Assembly: GCA_964545875.1 (NCBI GenBank)
Contig: CAZJHH010000005.1
Location: forward strand, 169,838 to 233,837
Reading direction: 5' to 3'
Length of the DNA: 64,000 nt
Source of the DNA: DAIPKP01 sp964545875
Lineage (GTDB): Bacteria; Synergistota; Synergistia; Synergistales; Aminiphilaceae
The notes below the pieces were generated by a model. The model saw nothing but the letters and a program-made list of their open reading frames with translations, was not told the DNA's origin and made no database searches. This document shows, one piece after another, positions 25,094-33,589 of the stretch (the first letter of the stretch is position 1; every line of letters begins with the position of its first letter). Both the position numbers and the translations under genes were made by a program.

Positions 25094-25787
25094 TCCGGCC
25101 TCCGAAGGCTCCTCGCAGCAGGAGAAGCCGTACGAGCTGGGCGAGAGCCATGAGGGTGGCCGCCACATACGTCATAGCCGCCGCCCGAAGCACCTTCCGG
25201 GCTCCCGTAAGCTCCGAGGCATCCAGAGTACCGGTGTTTCCGAGAACCCGGAGCGCCCGGGCACTGGCATCGAGCTCCACCGGCAGCGTAACGAGATGGA
25301 AGGCAAGCACTCCCAGAAAGAAGATAATTCCCAGATCCATCATGGTGGGAGAGCGCATGAGCAGGCCTATGAAAAAGAGCGGAAAGGCCAGGACGGAGCT
25401 GAAATTCACCACCGGAACCACGGAGTTGCGGATCCGCAGAGGAGCATAGCCCTTGAGATCCTGCACCGCATGTCCCGCCTCGTGGGCTGCCACGCCGATG
25501 GCGGCGATGCTGGAGCTTCCGTAAACGCTGTCCGAAAGACGGAGAACCTTCCGGGCGGGATCATAGTGATCCGTAAGATTACCCCCCACTCTTTCCACGG
25601 GAATGTTCTGCAACCCGTAACCGTCGAGAAGCTTCCGGGCCACACTGCTTGCGGTAACTCCCCGGCGAGTGGGCACGCGGCTGTATTTCTGAAACGTCGA
25701 TTTGATTTTCATCTGGGCCCAAAAGGCGAAAATCAGCGCTGGAATAAGCAGCAGAAAAGTGCTGTCGAAAAAAGGGTAGTACATCAT
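25086..25787 (-). CDS. YugP-type zinc metallopeptidase, membrane-bound
   Basis: This 233-residue protein matches the neutral zinc metallopeptidase_2 (YugP) family. An N-terminal membrane helix is followed by a soluble segment and the zinc motif AAHEAGHAVQ (residues ~100-109). Three more hydrophobic helices follow, with LPVELDASARAL carrying a probable third ligand. Function in the cell is poorly known for the family. It is the first gene of the rsmB-PASTA-rpe-rodZ-rimO block and is preceded by a terminator-like hairpin at 25813-25846. Confidence 0.88.
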   Translation of the reverse strand: MMYYPFFDSTFLLLIPALIFAFWAQMKIKSTFQKYSRVPTRRGVTASSVARKLLDGYGLQNIPVERVGGNLTDHYDPARKVLRLSDSVYGSSSIAAIGVAAHEAGHAVQDLKGYAPLRIRNSVVPVVNFSSVLAFPLFFIGLLMRSPTMMDLGIIFFLGVLAFHLVTLPVELDASARALRVLGNTGTLDASELTGARKVLRAAAMTYVAATLMALAQLVRLLLLRGAFGGRND

Positions 25788-25812
25788 GTATAGTCCACCT
25801 CCTCCAACTCAA

Positions 25813-25846
25813 AATACCGATCCGGCCCGAGAGCCACATCGGTATT
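25813..25846 (-). terminator. Intrinsic terminator after the DegT-family gene
   Basis: AATACCGAT and ATCGGTATT form a perfect 9-bp stem around 16 bases, and the minus strand continues with TTTT. It lies between the DegT-family gene and the YugP gene, marking an operon boundary. Confidence 0.7.
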
Positions 25847-25888
25847 TTACACGAATTCCTCCGAAAAAGGCCAGCAGTGAACCGAGGA

Positions 25889-27025
25889 TTAGCCTCGATA
25901 AAATTTCCGGATGGATTCCACTACCCGCTCCTGCTCTTGTGAAGTGAGTTCCGGGAACATGGGAAGAGCGAGACACTCCTCGCAAAGCTTCTCCGATTCG
26001 GGGCAGAGAACTCCCGAGGAGAGATATTCCTCGAAACAGCGTTGCCGATGAAGGCTTCGGGGATAATAGACCCGGCTTCCCACGCCCCGCTCCTTGAGGA
26101 ATTCCTGAAGTTCGTCTCTTTTCCGGGCACGGACCACGTACTGGTGATAGACGTGGTAGTTTCCCCGGGCCTCCTTGGGAATATGAATCACATCCCCGAG
26201 ATTCGCCTGAGCGAAAAGCTCTTCATATCGATCCGCCACGGTGCGGCGTTCGAGATTCCACTCCTCCACATGGGGGAGCCGAGCCCGGAGAATTGCGGCC
26301 TGAAGCGCATCCAGCCGGCTGTTCAGCCCGACTTTATCGTGGAAATAGGTCTGCCCCGCTCCATGCACCCGAAGAAGACGGATCTCCTCCGCAAGCTCCG
26401 GGGAATTCGTGGTGACCATGCCCCCATCCCCGTAACAACCCAGGTTTTTGGTGGGAAAGAAGGAAAAGCATCCCAGATCTCCTATGCTTCCCCCCCGCCG
26501 GGGAACACCTTCGATCTCTCGCCAAGCTCCGAAGGACTGGGCGCAATCTTCCACCAGGGCTATGCCCCGCTCCCGAAGAAGAGGAGCTATTTCTTCCAAC
26601 TCGCACATCTGGCCGAAGAGATGCACCGCAATAACCGCTTTGGTGCGTGGGGTGAGAGCCTCCAGAATCTGCCGAGAGTCCATGTTGTACGTTTCGGGGT
26701 CGATATCCACGAAGACGGGCTTCGCCCCGGATCGAACGATGCAGCTTGCGGAGGCAAAGAAGGTGAAGGGAGTGGTAATTACCTCGTCTCCTTCGCCAAT
26801 GCCAAGCCCCATAAGGGCCAGGAGAAGAGCGTCGCTTCCCGAGGCACAGCCCACGGCAAAGGGCACCTCCAGATAGGAGGACACCTCCTGCTCGAAGTCC
26901 TGGACCTCCTTTCCCAGAATAAAGTGCTGGGATTCCAGGACTCTTTCGATTCCCTCCCGGACCTCGTTACGAATTCGCTGGTAGTTTCGGGTAAGTTCAA
27001 ATGCGGGAATGGCTCGTTCTTCCAT
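25889..27025 (-). CDS. DegT/DnrJ/EryC1/StrS-family aminotransferase
   Basis: PLP enzyme of 378 residues that typically aminates nucleotide-activated keto-sugars. The family blocks are present: GCASGSDALLLAL, EVITTPFTFFASASCI, FVDIDPETYNMD, LVEDCAQSFGA, and the PLP lysine in FFPTKNLGCYGDGG. Later blocks include VHGAGQTYFHDKVGLNSRLD and YYPRSLHRQRCF. The ATG at 27025 has GAGGAGGAAG upstream. Unusually it has no sugar-nucleotide genes nearby, so the substrate cannot be inferred. A 170-bp gap separates it from the GntR regulator upstream on the same strand. Confidence 0.9.
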   Translation of the reverse strand: MEERAIPAFELTRNYQRIRNEVREGIERVLESQHFILGKEVQDFEQEVSSYLEVPFAVGCASGSDALLLALMGLGIGEGDEVITTPFTFFASASCIVRSGAKPVFVDIDPETYNMDSRQILEALTPRTKAVIAVHLFGQMCELEEIAPLLRERGIALVEDCAQSFGAWREIEGVPRRGGSIGDLGCFSFFPTKNLGCYGDGGMVTTNSPELAEEIRLLRVHGAGQTYFHDKVGLNSRLDALQAAILRARLPHVEEWNLERRTVADRYEELFAQANLGDVIHIPKEARGNYHVYHQYVVRARKRDELQEFLKERGVGSRVYYPRSLHRQRCFEEYLSSGVLCPESEKLCEECLALPMFPELTSQEQERVVESIRKFYRG

Positions 27026-27192
27026 AGTTTTCTTCCTCCTCGGGGCATCCCGGATTTCTCCGGAAATGCGTCGCAAAAGTGCGGCTTAAGCTTTTTAGGT
27101 GTTCGCAGGAAACAGCGAAGGTCATTCTTCTCTACACAACATTTTCCCCGGAAGAAAGCTCTTTGTGGCGTTTTCGGAAGGCTGAAAAATCT

Positions 27193-27873
27193 TCAGAAGT
27201 TCCGGATATTCTCTTCCTCTCCGTCATTGGGTTCCGCAAGCATTTCCTGGGAAACCTTGAGATGATCCTGCATGAGAGATACCGCCTTTTCAGCATCCCG
27301 TTCCTGGAGGGCTTTGAGAATGTTCCGGTGTTCCTCGATGCTGGGGTTCGTTTCGATGTCGTAAAAGGGATCGTAAAATACGATAAAGACGTTGGTTCTC
27401 GCAAGAATGTTATCTACGTACTCCCCAAGAATCCGGTTTCCGCTTGCATCGGCAATGATACGATGGAAGGTTTCGTTAATTTCGAGATATTGCTCCAGAT
27501 TTTTCTCCTTGAAGGCCTGTTCTTCGGATAGAATGGATTCTTCCAGGCGGCGGAGGTGTTTTTCCGCCACGTTCTTCGCCGCCAGCCGAACCGCGAGGCT
27601 CTCCAGCTGCTCTCTCACGAGGTAGGCATTTTCTACCTCTTTCTTGGAAGGAGATACGAGTCTCGCTCCGCTGTTAGGTATAATAAGCACAAGTCCCTCG
27701 CTGGCGAGGCGTCGCAAAGCCTCTCTCACGGGGGTGCGGCTCACTCCCATCTGCACTGCTATGTTCACTTCCGGCAACCGTTGCCCCGGCTTCATCTGCT
27801 TGGTGATGATCTTGTGGCGGAGCTCCTGATACACGTAGTCGGCGGATGTGGTGTACAGCCTCGGGTCTCTCAC
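27193..27873 (-). CDS. GntR-family regulator, FCD (FadR-like) subfamily
   Basis: Transcription factor of 226 residues. The winged helix covers residues ~5-75: YVYQELRHKIITKQMKPGQR, then VSRTPVREALRRLASEGLV. The all-helical FCD ligand domain follows, with EINETFHRIIADASGNRILGEYV carrying metal-ligand-type Asp/His residues. The GTG start at 27873 has a GGAGGG site. It is divergent from the aminotransferase at 28022, and the 148-bp spacer contains two copies of a TATGGTAmGGTA motif, so it probably controls itself and that gene. Confidence 0.88.
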   Translation of the reverse strand: MRDPRLYTTSADYVYQELRHKIITKQMKPGQRLPEVNIAVQMGVSRTPVREALRRLASEGLVLIIPNSGARLVSPSKKEVENAYLVREQLESLAVRLAAKNVAEKHLRRLEESILSEEQAFKEKNLEQYLEINETFHRIIADASGNRILGEYVDNILARTNVFIVFYDPFYDIETNPSIEEHRNILKALQERDAEKAVSLMQDHLKVSQEMLAEPNDGEEENIRNF

Positions 27874-27900
27874 TGGGGAAGTCCCTCCTTCATGACCTGC

Positions 27901-27916
27901 TATGGTACGGTACTAT
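27901..27916 (+). promoter_or_regulatory. Candidate operator, site 1
   Basis: TATGGTACGGTACTAT lies 28 bp upstream of the GntR start. The core TATGGTACGGTA recurs as TATGGTAAGGTA on the opposite strand at 27958-27972. The pair lies in the divergent promoter region, which suggests binding by the adjacent regulator. Confidence 0.45.
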
Positions 27917-27957
27917 TCGCACATTTGCATTTCAAGGTATTGACGATATGTGATTAA

Positions 27958-27972
27958 CATACCTTACCATAC
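27958..27972 (-). promoter_or_regulatory. Candidate operator, site 2
   Basis: On the minus strand this reads GTATGGTAAGGTATG, an inverted copy of site 1 with one core mismatch. It lies about 50 bp before the aminotransferase start and overlaps the region where that gene's promoter should be. Confidence 0.45.
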
Positions 27973-28021
27973 ATATTTCTCTCGTACAACTATTTTTACT
28001 TAGTATACTTGGAGGTGTCTT

Positions 28022-29260
28022 ATGCAATCTTTCAATATTCCTCATTTTTCCAGAAAAATCTCCCTTCCCTCCTCCCCTCTCATCGAATACATCCGCATGG
28101 GGCTGGAGCATCAGGCAATTCCCCTGTCTTCGGGGCAGCCACATCCTTCCTGTTTTCCCCTGGAAGCTTTGGCAGAAGCTTCCAGAAAGGGAATTCTGGA
28201 AATGGGAGAGCGGTTTCTGCGCTATGGCAGCAGCCGAGGTTTGGGGCCTCTGCGATCCTGGATTCTCGAGTGGCTCCGGCGGGAAGGTATATGCTCCCCC
28301 GATGTTTCGGAAGGGGAGATCATGCTGGTTCCGGGCTGTCAGTTCGGGTTCGACCTGATTTGTCAGGCCTTTCTGGAGGCTGGCGATGCGGTGGCCATGG
28401 ATGCCCCATGCTATCCGGACTCCTGGTGTACCGTCCAGCGGCGGGGAGGACGGATTCTCCCTCTTCCGGTGGATGACGAGGGGCTTCGGGTGGAATCTCT
28501 GGAAGACCTCCTGGAACGGGGGGAACGGCCAAAGCTGGTCTACTCCATTCCCACCTACCAGAATCCCCGGGGATGCTCCCTCTTTCCTTCCCGGGTGACG
28601 AGGCTGGCGGAACTGGCGGAACAGTACAATTTCTACCTGCTCCTGGATGATCCCTATCGCTTCCTCCCCCTGGACGAACCTCTGCGCCGGGGAAAGGACC
28701 ATTTTCCCTGGCACGCCTGGGAGAGCGGAAGGATTCTCTGGATGAGCTCCTTTTCCAAGATCATCGCTCCGGGACTTCGAAGCGGCTGGATTCTCGCCCC
28801 CCGAGAGGTGATAGCTCTTCTGGGAGCGTTGCAGGAGATGTCCTGTATCTCTCCCCCCGCAGCGGGATCCCTGGGGCTTTTCATCTATCTGAGAGATCAA
28901 GGAATAGATTCCCAGCTCGAATTTCTCCGAAAGGAGCTTTCCGCCAAACGGGAGCTTCTTCTCTCCGGATTCGAAAGCTCCTCCCTCTTCTCCCGGGGAT
29001 GCTCCCTCCCCAGAGCCCTGGGAGGCACTTTTCTTTCGCTCTTTCTTCCCCCGGCTCTCGAGGCATCCCCGGTGGCCCGCAAGCTGGTGACCGAAAAAGG
29101 GGTGGCCACCATCCCGGAAAGGGCGTTCTGGCCTCCCCTGGAGGGAGTGCGGAAGGCTCCGGATACTTTTTTGCGGCTTTCCTACTCCTGGGTCAATCCC
29201 GAAGACGTCTCCCCCTGTGTAAACGCTCTGGAGGAGGTGATGCAGTCATGCGGCTTGTAG
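28022..29260 (+). CDS. PLP-dependent aminotransferase, class I/II (MocR-type fold without HTH)
   Basis: Fold-type I aminotransferase of 412 residues, similar to the 2-aminoadipate/valine-pyruvate group. It has LSSGQPHPSCFPLEAL, RYGSSRGLGPLRSWI, LVPGCQFGFDLICQAFLE, SIPTYQNPRGCSL, DDPYRF, and the PLP lysine in MSSFSKIIAPGLRSGW. The start at 28022 has a GGAGG site nine bases upstream. Divergent transcription from the GntR regulator suggests control by its ligand. The substrate is not visible from the sequence. The last codons overlap a small membrane-protein gene. Confidence 0.88.
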   Translation: MQSFNIPHFSRKISLPSSPLIEYIRMGLEHQAIPLSSGQPHPSCFPLEALAEASRKGILEMGERFLRYGSSRGLGPLRSWILEWLRREGICSPDVSEGEIMLVPGCQFGFDLICQAFLEAGDAVAMDAPCYPDSWCTVQRRGGRILPLPVDDEGLRVESLEDLLERGERPKLVYSIPTYQNPRGCSLFPSRVTRLAELAEQYNFYLLLDDPYRFLPLDEPLRRGKDHFPWHAWESGRILWMSSFSKIIAPGLRSGWILAPREVIALLGALQEMSCISPPAAGSLGLFIYLRDQGIDSQLEFLRKELSAKRELLLSGFESSSLFSRGCSLPRALGGTFLSLFLPPALEASPVARKLVTEKGVATIPERAFWPPLEGVRKAPDTFLRLSYSWVNPEDVSPCVNALEEVMQSCGL

Positions 29261-29430
29261 TGCTGGTTCTTTCTCTGGGATCGATTTTCTTTTACGGTAA
29301 GGCCCTGGGAGGGCTCGGAGGCTACCTCGTGGAACGGGGAGATCCCTGGCTTATCGTTCTCGGCCTTGGGGGAGGCACCCTCTGTGCCCTGGGGGCCCTC
29401 TTTTTGTGGAAGCGCTTTATGGAGAAGTAG
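29248..29430 (+). CDS. Small two-helix membrane protein
   Basis: A 60-residue protein, MRLVVLVLSLGSIFFYGKAL at the start, with two hydrophobic helices (residues ~2-25 and ~33-54) and a short basic end. Its ATG overlaps the 3' end of the aminotransferase gene by 13 bases, with GGAGG upstream within that gene, so it is probably translated from the same mRNA. I do not recognise a family. It might be a small transporter partner or regulator. Confidence 0.6.
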   Translation: MRLVVLVLSLGSIFFYGKALGGLGGYLVERGDPWLIVLGLGGGTLCALGALFLWKRFMEK

Positions 29431-29463
29431 CTCGAAAACTCTCCCAGAGATTGGAAGTACACC

Positions 29464-30018
29464 TCAGGGCGAGCTCTTCCCGGCATGCGGGGAAGCTCCG
29501 GTCAGAGCCAGAGAGAGGAGCTCCTGCGCCCGGAGGCGAAGCTCTTCGAAACCGTGGCTCCCCCGACGGGCACAGATTTTAGCCTCCTCCCGGCAGAGGA
29601 GGCATTGCCGGGGAGGAAGGCCGAGCTCGCTCCGGGAAAGCCCTCCTTCAGAAGAAATCACATCCAGATCCAGCAGCCGCCCCCAGGGAAGTTCTTCTTC
29701 CAGGACGATGCAGGCTTTCTTGACCTCCCGGGGGGAAGGCCTGGAACCACCGAAGAGAAGAGCCTTTCCCGCTCCGTTGTCGCAGAATCTCCGGGAAGCG
29801 GCGGCAAGCGGAGGAATACGGCGAAGGAGAGCTTTTTCCGTAACACCGAGACACTCGAGATCCCCTGGAAGATGCTTGGGAAGCCCCGGCAGATTGAGAC
29901 ATATCTGGAGCACCCAGGCATGTTCCCCAAGAAGCTCCTTCTGGAGGTCTCTCCGGGCTTCCCGGCCTTCGAGAAGGGCGGCGAACTCCTCTTCGCGAGG
30001 AACCTGCATGTCATTCAT
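29464..30018 (-). CDS. citX: Apo-citrate lyase phosphoribosyl-dephospho-CoA transferase CitX
   Basis: CitX attaches the 2'-(5''-phosphoribosyl)-3'-dephospho-CoA prosthetic group to the acyl-carrier subunit of citrate lyase. The 184-residue protein contains LQICLNLPGLPKHL, the GRLLDLDVIS motif (WGRLLDLDVISSEG) and the conserved Cys/His tail PPRQCLLCREEAKICARRGSH. It overlaps the MocR gene by eight bases and is therefore probably cotranscribed with it. Structural genes citD, citE and citF are not in the window. Confidence 0.88.
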   Translation of the reverse strand: MNDMQVPREEEFAALLEGREARRDLQKELLGEHAWVLQICLNLPGLPKHLPGDLECLGVTEKALLRRIPPLAAASRRFCDNGAGKALLFGGSRPSPREVKKACIVLEEELPWGRLLDLDVISSEGGLSRSELGLPPRQCLLCREEAKICARRGSHGFEELRLRAQELLSLALTGASPHAGKSSP

Positions 30019-31375
30019 GGCCCTGCCCCTCCCAAAGCTTCCGAAGCTTTCCGAAGGATTCGAGAATCTCCCTTCGCTCCACCCGGCTTACGGAAAGCCG
30101 CACATAGCCGATGTCCCTCCTCGGAGATCCCACGTAAAAACGCTCTCCTCCCTGAAGAAGAATTCCCTCTTTCTGAGCCCGCCGCTCCATATCCCTTCCG
30201 CCGCCCTCCGGCACGGGAACCCAGAGATAGAGGCCTCCCGAAGGAATTTCCAGAGACGAGGGGGGAAGAATGTCCTGAAGAAGGGATCCCAGAAGAAGCA
30301 TGCGCTCCTTCATTTCGCTCCGCACCCGGGAAAGCACCTCATCGAGATAGTTCTCTTCGAGAAAGCGCAGCACCGTCTTCTGGGAAAGGGCCGAAGAGTA
30401 GCCGGTGTTGCGCATCTTGCAGCGGCAGCACTCTTTCCATATGTTCTGAGGAAGGAGCATGTACCCGATGCGAAGTCCCGGAAAAAGAAGCTGACTGAAA
30501 GATCCGCAGTACAGCACCCGTTCTGCCCCCCGCATGGCCTTGAGAGCGGGCACCGAAGATTCTCCGTACCGAAGCTCTCCGTAAGCGTCGTCCTCGAGTA
30601 TCCAGAATTTCCTCCCTCGGGAAAGCTCCAGAAGCTGCTGCCGTATCTCCATGGAAAGAGTGCGCCCCGTGGGATTCTGAAAGCTGGGCACGAGAAAGAG
30701 CGCATCTTCCTCGCCGAGAGCGGAAAGAATGGCTTCCCAGAAGCTCCAGTTTCGGGGCAGCGAAGAGAGCTGCATGCCCCGGGATCGAGCCATGCCGGCA
30801 ATCTGGGGATAGGTGAGCTCCTCCGCCCAGAGGCGTCGCACTCCCAGAGAGGAAAGCACCTCCAGGGAGAGAGCGAGCCCTTCCTGAACCCCCGAAGTTA
30901 CGAGAACATCCTTCCAGGATGCGGGGATTCCCCGGCCCGCCGCATGCCGGGTGAGGGCCTTGCGAAGTTCGAGAAAACCCGCCACGGGGCTTCCCAGGAG
31001 GGAGGAACAGCTCCGCCGCATCTCCTCCCGAAGAAGGGACGCCACGAGAGACGTGGGCAGAAGCTCCGGAGAGGGAAGCTCCGTGGCAAAATCTACGTAA
31101 TTCCGGGCAGGCCCCTCCGAAATCCCCGTTCCCGGAAGTTCCTGAACGTAGATGCCGCTCCTTTTTCTGGAGCAGACCAGCTCCTCCTCCTCCAGAAGGG
31201 CGTAGGCCTCCGCCACGGTATTCCGGGAGATGCCGTGAGCTTCCGCAAGGGATCGACTTCCGGGAAGCCGGTATCCCCCCGGAAGGGTTCCGGAAAGGAT
31301 CATTCTCCGGAGATGCTCCGCTATCTGACGATACATGGGAAGCGAACTTTCTCGATGAAGAGGAATGTCGATCAT
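30011..31375 (-). CDS. MocR-type GntR regulator with aminotransferase domain, PLP lysine replaced
   Basis: Fusion protein of 454 residues: a GntR winged helix (residues ~10-78: YRQIAEHLRRMILSGTLPGG, SRNTVAEAYALLEEEELV) joined to a fold-type I aminotransferase domain. Such MocR proteins bind PLP and activate amine or vitamin B6 genes. The domain keeps VTSGVQEGLALSLEV, SFQNPTG, ILEDDAYGELRYG and PGLRIGYM, but the Schiff-base lysine position reads GSFSQLLFPG: residue 295 is Gln (CAG, codon 30493-30491). A covalent PLP aldimine is thus not possible by the normal route. It is paired with citX downstream. Confidence 0.88.
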   Translation of the reverse strand: MIDIPLHRESSLPMYRQIAEHLRRMILSGTLPGGYRLPGSRSLAEAHGISRNTVAEAYALLEEEELVCSRKRSGIYVQELPGTGISEGPARNYVDFATELPSPELLPTSLVASLLREEMRRSCSSLLGSPVAGFLELRKALTRHAAGRGIPASWKDVLVTSGVQEGLALSLEVLSSLGVRRLWAEELTYPQIAGMARSRGMQLSSLPRNWSFWEAILSALGEEDALFLVPSFQNPTGRTLSMEIRQQLLELSRGRKFWILEDDAYGELRYGESSVPALKAMRGAERVLYCGSFSQLLFPGLRIGYMLLPQNIWKECCRCKMRNTGYSSALSQKTVLRFLEENYLDEVLSRVRSEMKERMLLLGSLLQDILPPSSLEIPSGGLYLWVPVPEGGGRDMERRAQKEGILLQGGERFYVGSPRRDIGYVRLSVSRVERREILESFGKLRKLWEGQGHE

Positions 31376-31498
31376 GGGGTCTTCCTTTCCTGGAACCTTT
31401 CATTTCAAGCTTTTCCGAGACCCCTGACAGGGCTTCGGCTTTCTGTTATACTGCGGCTTTCGCCGATAACACCCATTTTCGAGGGGAGGAAAAGGGAC

Positions 31499-32347
31499 AT
31501 GCCCCAGCCGGATGCGCTTATTTTCGATGTGGACGGAGTTCTTGTGGACGCTAACGACACCTATCTCAAGGTCATTCAGAAGGCTCTGGAAACCTTTCTG
31601 AGAGGTGCGGGAACCACGGCCTCCGGAGAGAAATGCTTTACTCTCTTCCAATACCGCAGTGCCAAGGGACACCCCAGCTTCAATGACGATTACGACCTGG
31701 CCTGGTTCGGCCTTGCCGCCCTTCTGGAGTTTCGGGAATTCTCGGGCTTCTCTCAAGAGGAGGCCCCGGAACTTCCCGAAGAGATCTGGACAAATCTCCT
31801 GAAGGAGTGCCCCCGGGAGAAAACCCTCTCCTGGCTGGACCGCCGGTTTCCCCGGAGCCCCTCCAGGGATGAGATTCGCACTCTCTGCGAGGAGATCTAC
31901 TTCGGAGAGGAATACTCCCGCATTACGGGGAAAAACCCCCTTCATCCGCCGGCAAAGGGACTCTGGAAACTGGATACCCCCCTGGTGCGATGGCATTGGA
32001 GCAGCCTTCCCCTTCCTTCGGCCATCTACACAGGAAGGCCCGAAACGGAACTTCGCCTCGCTCTGGGTACCCTGGGGTGGGAGGACTTTCCCCGAGACCG
32101 CTGCATAACCCCGGATTCGGGAATTTCCAAACCCTCCCCCGAGGGATTGGAAATTCTGGCGGAGAGAATGCGGAGCAGACACCCCGCCTTTTTCGGAGAT
32201 TCCCAAAGCGATGCCCAGGCCTTTCGCTCCTATGGCAGAGGATCTTTTTTCGCCATAGGCTCTCTTATTCCGGATATGCCCCGCTGGCACGCCTCTCTTG
32301 ACGAAGCTCTGGAAAATCTGGGAATTTCCAGAAAATCCCCGGAATAA
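31499..32347 (+). CDS. HAD-superfamily phosphatase (TIGR01548-like)
   Basis: This 282-residue hydrolase has HAD motif I DALIFDVDGVLVDAN, motif II in SAIYTGRPETELRLAL, the motif III lysine in DSGISKPSPEGLEIL and motif IV FFGDSQSDAQAF. The large insert between motifs I and II (residues ~20-165) is a helical cap. The arrangement resembles the TIGR01548 group, whose substrates are uncertain. The ATG at 31499 has GGGGAGG upstream. It is divergent from the MocR gene and ends before a bidirectional terminator. Confidence 0.82.
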   Translation: MPQPDALIFDVDGVLVDANDTYLKVIQKALETFLRGAGTTASGEKCFTLFQYRSAKGHPSFNDDYDLAWFGLAALLEFREFSGFSQEEAPELPEEIWTNLLKECPREKTLSWLDRRFPRSPSRDEIRTLCEEIYFGEEYSRITGKNPLHPPAKGLWKLDTPLVRWHWSSLPLPSAIYTGRPETELRLALGTLGWEDFPRDRCITPDSGISKPSPEGLEILAERMRSRHPAFFGDSQSDAQAFRSYGRGSFFAIGSLIPDMPRWHASLDEALENLGISRKSPE

Positions 32348-32390
32348 TTCCTTCGACGTACATTTCATGAAAGAGACACCCCAGGAATGT

Positions 32391-32429
32391 AGGCAATCCC
32401 CCCTCGTGCACCGTGAAGGGGGATTGCCT
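32391..32429. terminator. Bidirectional intrinsic terminator
   Basis: AGGCAATCCCCCCT and AGGGGGATTGCCT form a near-perfect 13-bp stem with a 12-base loop between the convergent HAD and citC genes. The plus strand continues GTTCTTTC, a weak U tract. Confidence 0.75.
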
Positions 32430-32461
32430 GTTCTTTCTCGACATGAGGAAAACCCGTTCGG

Positions 32462-33523
32462 TCAATGCCGGCTCTCGGTCTCCCGGATTTTGCGTATGAT
32501 ATCCTCCCTTGCGGGATCCCGGAGGTACTCCCAGGTGACCGGGGGAACGAGCTTTCGCAAGTCTTCCCACCGATCCTCCCGGATGAGCTGCCGTACCGTG
32601 GAGGCGGAGATGGCCGCACCCTCCTCCTCTTTTCGGGGGATTTCCACGAGCTCGATATTGCGGGAAGGCAGAATGGCTTTCATGGCATGGTTATACTGCC
32701 GGGTGACGGGGCAGTAGGGTTCGGTTCCCACGAAGCGACGGGAAAGCCCCAGCTCTTCTCCGAAAAGGTTCGCGAAGAGAGTGACGTCCAGAGATGCCTG
32801 GATGTGGGCCTTCTTCATGCTGTCCGCATCCCTGAGAAAGTAGGCGGGAAAGGTGGCGGGGGATACCGCGTAATCCCCGCTGGGAAGCACCGTTACGTTG
32901 ACAAGATCCTCCACGCCCCGCCGGACCAGGTCGATGCGGTGGGCAAAGGGAAAGAGGGAAAGGTCCGCCTGCACCACTATCACATACAGATGATCGCACC
33001 GGGAGGCGGCTTCTTCGATAAGATATCGATGACCCCGAGTAAAGGGGTTGCAGTTCACCACCACCCCTCCGGCGAGGTTTTTTCCTTCGGGAAGATCCGC
33101 CCGATGCTGTCGCAGCATCTGGCGGTAGCTCCGGATACCGGGCTCTCCCATTTCGAGAAGTACCACCGGGTTGTACCGGGCGATCTCCTGAAATCCGAAA
33201 GACAGAAACCGTTCCGCCGCACCGGCCTTGGTAAAGACGAAGAGTGAGGTCCGCCCCTTCTGACGGGCGTGGGAGATCACTGCGGAAATGACCTTGGAAG
33301 AATAGCCTCCTTCCTGCAGCGAGGCATCCACCGCCACCATCTTGATGATCTTGCCGTCCAGGCTGGCGGTGGCGCAGACTTCTCCGTCCTCATTCTCAAG
33401 ACATACGGTCAACTCCGGAGAACCTTCGAAGACCAGGTTTTCCTTTTCCAGAAGAGAAGAGACCCGAGACCGCACCGAAGCATCGGGATTTTCGTACAAA
33501 CGCAGTTCGTAAGCATCAAACAT
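32462..33523 (-). CDS. citC: [Citrate (pro-3S)-lyase] ligase
   Basis: CitC acetylates the prosthetic group of citrate lyase using ATP and acetate, activating the enzyme. The 353-residue protein has an N-terminal GNAT-like domain (residues ~1-130) and a C-terminal cytidylyltransferase-fold domain with VVNCNPFTRGHRYLIEEA (HxGH-like site), FVGTEPYCPVTRQYNHAM and ISASTVRQLI. The ATG at 33523 has an AAGGAG site. With citX it shows that the cell assembles citrate lyase, although the lyase subunits are encoded elsewhere. Confidence 0.92.
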   Translation of the reverse strand: MFDAYELRLYENPDASVRSRVSSLLEKENLVFEGSPELTVCLENEDGEVCATASLDGKIIKMVAVDASLQEGGYSSKVISAVISHARQKGRTSLFVFTKAGAAERFLSFGFQEIARYNPVVLLEMGEPGIRSYRQMLRQHRADLPEGKNLAGGVVVNCNPFTRGHRYLIEEAASRCDHLYVIVVQADLSLFPFAHRIDLVRRGVEDLVNVTVLPSGDYAVSPATFPAYFLRDADSMKKAHIQASLDVTLFANLFGEELGLSRRFVGTEPYCPVTRQYNHAMKAILPSRNIELVEIPRKEEEGAAISASTVRQLIREDRWEDLRKLVPPVTWEYLRDPAREDIIRKIRETESRH

Positions 33524-33589
33524 GAAAACAGCTCCTTACGGCGGATAAAGACGATAAATCGGGTTGTAGAACCTTCGAGAAACCGGAAA

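Noticed and set aside
29366..32347. Plus-strand open frame of nearly 1000 codons over citX, MocR and the HAD gene
   Set aside because: Only its last 282 codons (from 31499) are a real gene, the HAD phosphatase with its own ribosome site; the rest is antisense to citX and MocR.
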